The notes under the pieces: model-generated
Database searches by the model: none
Seen by the model: only the letters and a program-made list of their open reading frames with translations
What the model was told of the DNA's origin: nothing
Source: a virus
IMG/VR virus record: IMGVR_UViG_3300021961_000426
Location: 1-29,904 of that record
DNA length: 29,904 nucleotides
Strand: one strand, 5' to 3'
Made by a program: the position numbers and the translations under genes
Shown: positions 29,479-29,904 of the stretch, piece by piece
Layout of the letters: the number at the start of each line of letters is the position of its first letter
How positions within the stretch are numbered: position 1 is the first letter of the stretch

Positions 29479-29904
29479 TTAAGCTACTGTTGCTATTGGT
29501 GATGAAATTGCGTCAGCTTGCCATGTAGAGTTTGTACCGTCGTCTGATACACAAACTACTTTAATTCTAGAACCAACAACTGTTGAGTTAGGTAATGTTA
29601 ATGTATCACCTGCAACATCAAATACATATCCAGCAGCACCGTCAGCGTCTGCTAATGCTGCGAACCAATTAGATACACCAGCACCAGGTAAAACTAAAGT
29701 TACAGTTTTAGCTGCGCCAACTGCAGTAGTTACTAAAAATTCATAAGATGTACCAACGTTAGCTGTAGATAAAGCAGGCATGTTAACAACGATGTCACCT
29801 GTACCGTCTACTTCAAATAAAGTACCTGATTGAGCTGTTGTTAAAGTTGTTGTAACATCAGCGCCTGTGTTTAATGTAGCGTTGTCAATTGTTTGTCTAA
29901 AGTT
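29479..29904 (-). CDS. Beta-rich virion protein, 5' end outside the window
   Basis: The frame is open to base 29904 without a stop. Upstream of the first in-window Met (29781) it continues through at least 41 codons (NFRQTIDNATLNTGADVTTT, then LTTAQSGTLFEVDGTGDIVV), so the true start is beyond the edge. The visible part has at least 141 residues, including LSTANVGTSYEFLVTTAVGA and DTLTLPNSTVVGSRIKVVCV. The repeated short strands resemble a phage decoration or head-fibre domain. It is followed by the 198-aa protein of similar composition. Function is inferred only from composition and neighbourhood. Confidence 0.8.
   Translation of the reverse strand, partial: NFRQTIDNATLNTGADVTTTLTTAQSGTLFEVDGTGDIVVNMPALSTANVGTSYEFLVTTAVGAAKTVTLVLPGAGVSNWFAALADADGAAGYVFDVAGDTLTLPNSTVVGSRIKVVCVSDDGTNSTWQADAISSPIATVA

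Noticed and set aside
1-29904. Assignment to a named phage isolate or genus
   Set aside because: Several proteins recall marine podoviruses, but terminase, portal and capsid genes are outside the window and no search could be run.

Overview
This window looks like about 30 kb of the late (structural and lysis) region of a tailed bacteriophage. Every gene I can support lies on the minus strand, so transcription runs from right to left. I find 38 genes, two of them cut by the window edges. Most neighbours abut or overlap by 1-17 bases (TAATG and ATGA junctions). The longest space between genes is 56 bases (10238-10293), so no stretch over 300 bases lacks a gene. I see no tRNA, rRNA, CRISPR array, insertion sequence, integrase or convincing terminator. 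The DNA is AT-rich by eye outside the glycine-rich genes. Many proteins match sequence patterns I remember from uncultured marine phages, including phages of marine Alphaproteobacteria. That host assignment is recognition from memory, not a search result.

Layout in transcription order (right to left). (1) 29904-28869: two beta-rich virion proteins, the first cut by the right edge; capsid genes probably lie just outside. (2) 28866-26701: seven small genes, six of them very Lys/Arg-rich, plus a membrane protein that may be a holin. Three of the basic proteins end in nearly the same peptide. (3) 26701-24552: head-tail adaptor-like proteins (226 and 211 aa), a zinc-ribbon protein, a 55-aa protein and a helical protein. 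(4) 24550-15943: virion surface, fibre and adhesin genes. These comprise two small beta proteins, a tandem-repeat protein, a zinc ribbon, a tail fibre with a conserved N-terminal domain, a C1q-like fibre, an XkdW-like protein, four glycine-rich adhesin paralogues and a fibre-associated 128-aa protein. (5) 15943-13099: two exported proteins, a membrane/coiled-coil protein overlapping one of them by 137 bases, a 3-TM holin and a GH24-type endolysin. (6) 13097-1: a large tail-stabiliser-like protein (713 aa), a jelly-roll-like protein (220 aa), and then a 712-aa protein, a small GNAT-like protein, 387-aa and 559-aa proteins and a giant protein of at least 1614 residues. The last group resembles the internal or DNA-ejection proteins of podoviruses.

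The absence of tail tube, sheath and tape-measure genes, the adaptor-plus-stabiliser set and the large internal proteins suggest a short-tailed (podovirus-like) virion. This is inference, because the portal, terminase and capsid genes are outside the window.

The least explained signals are these: a shared C-terminal peptide on three neighbouring basic proteins; a short xxGG motif recurring in both small basic and large internal proteins; four adjacent glycine-rich adhesin paralogues with shared connectors and in-frame GGT microsatellites; and a HExxH metallopeptidase motif inside the giant protein.
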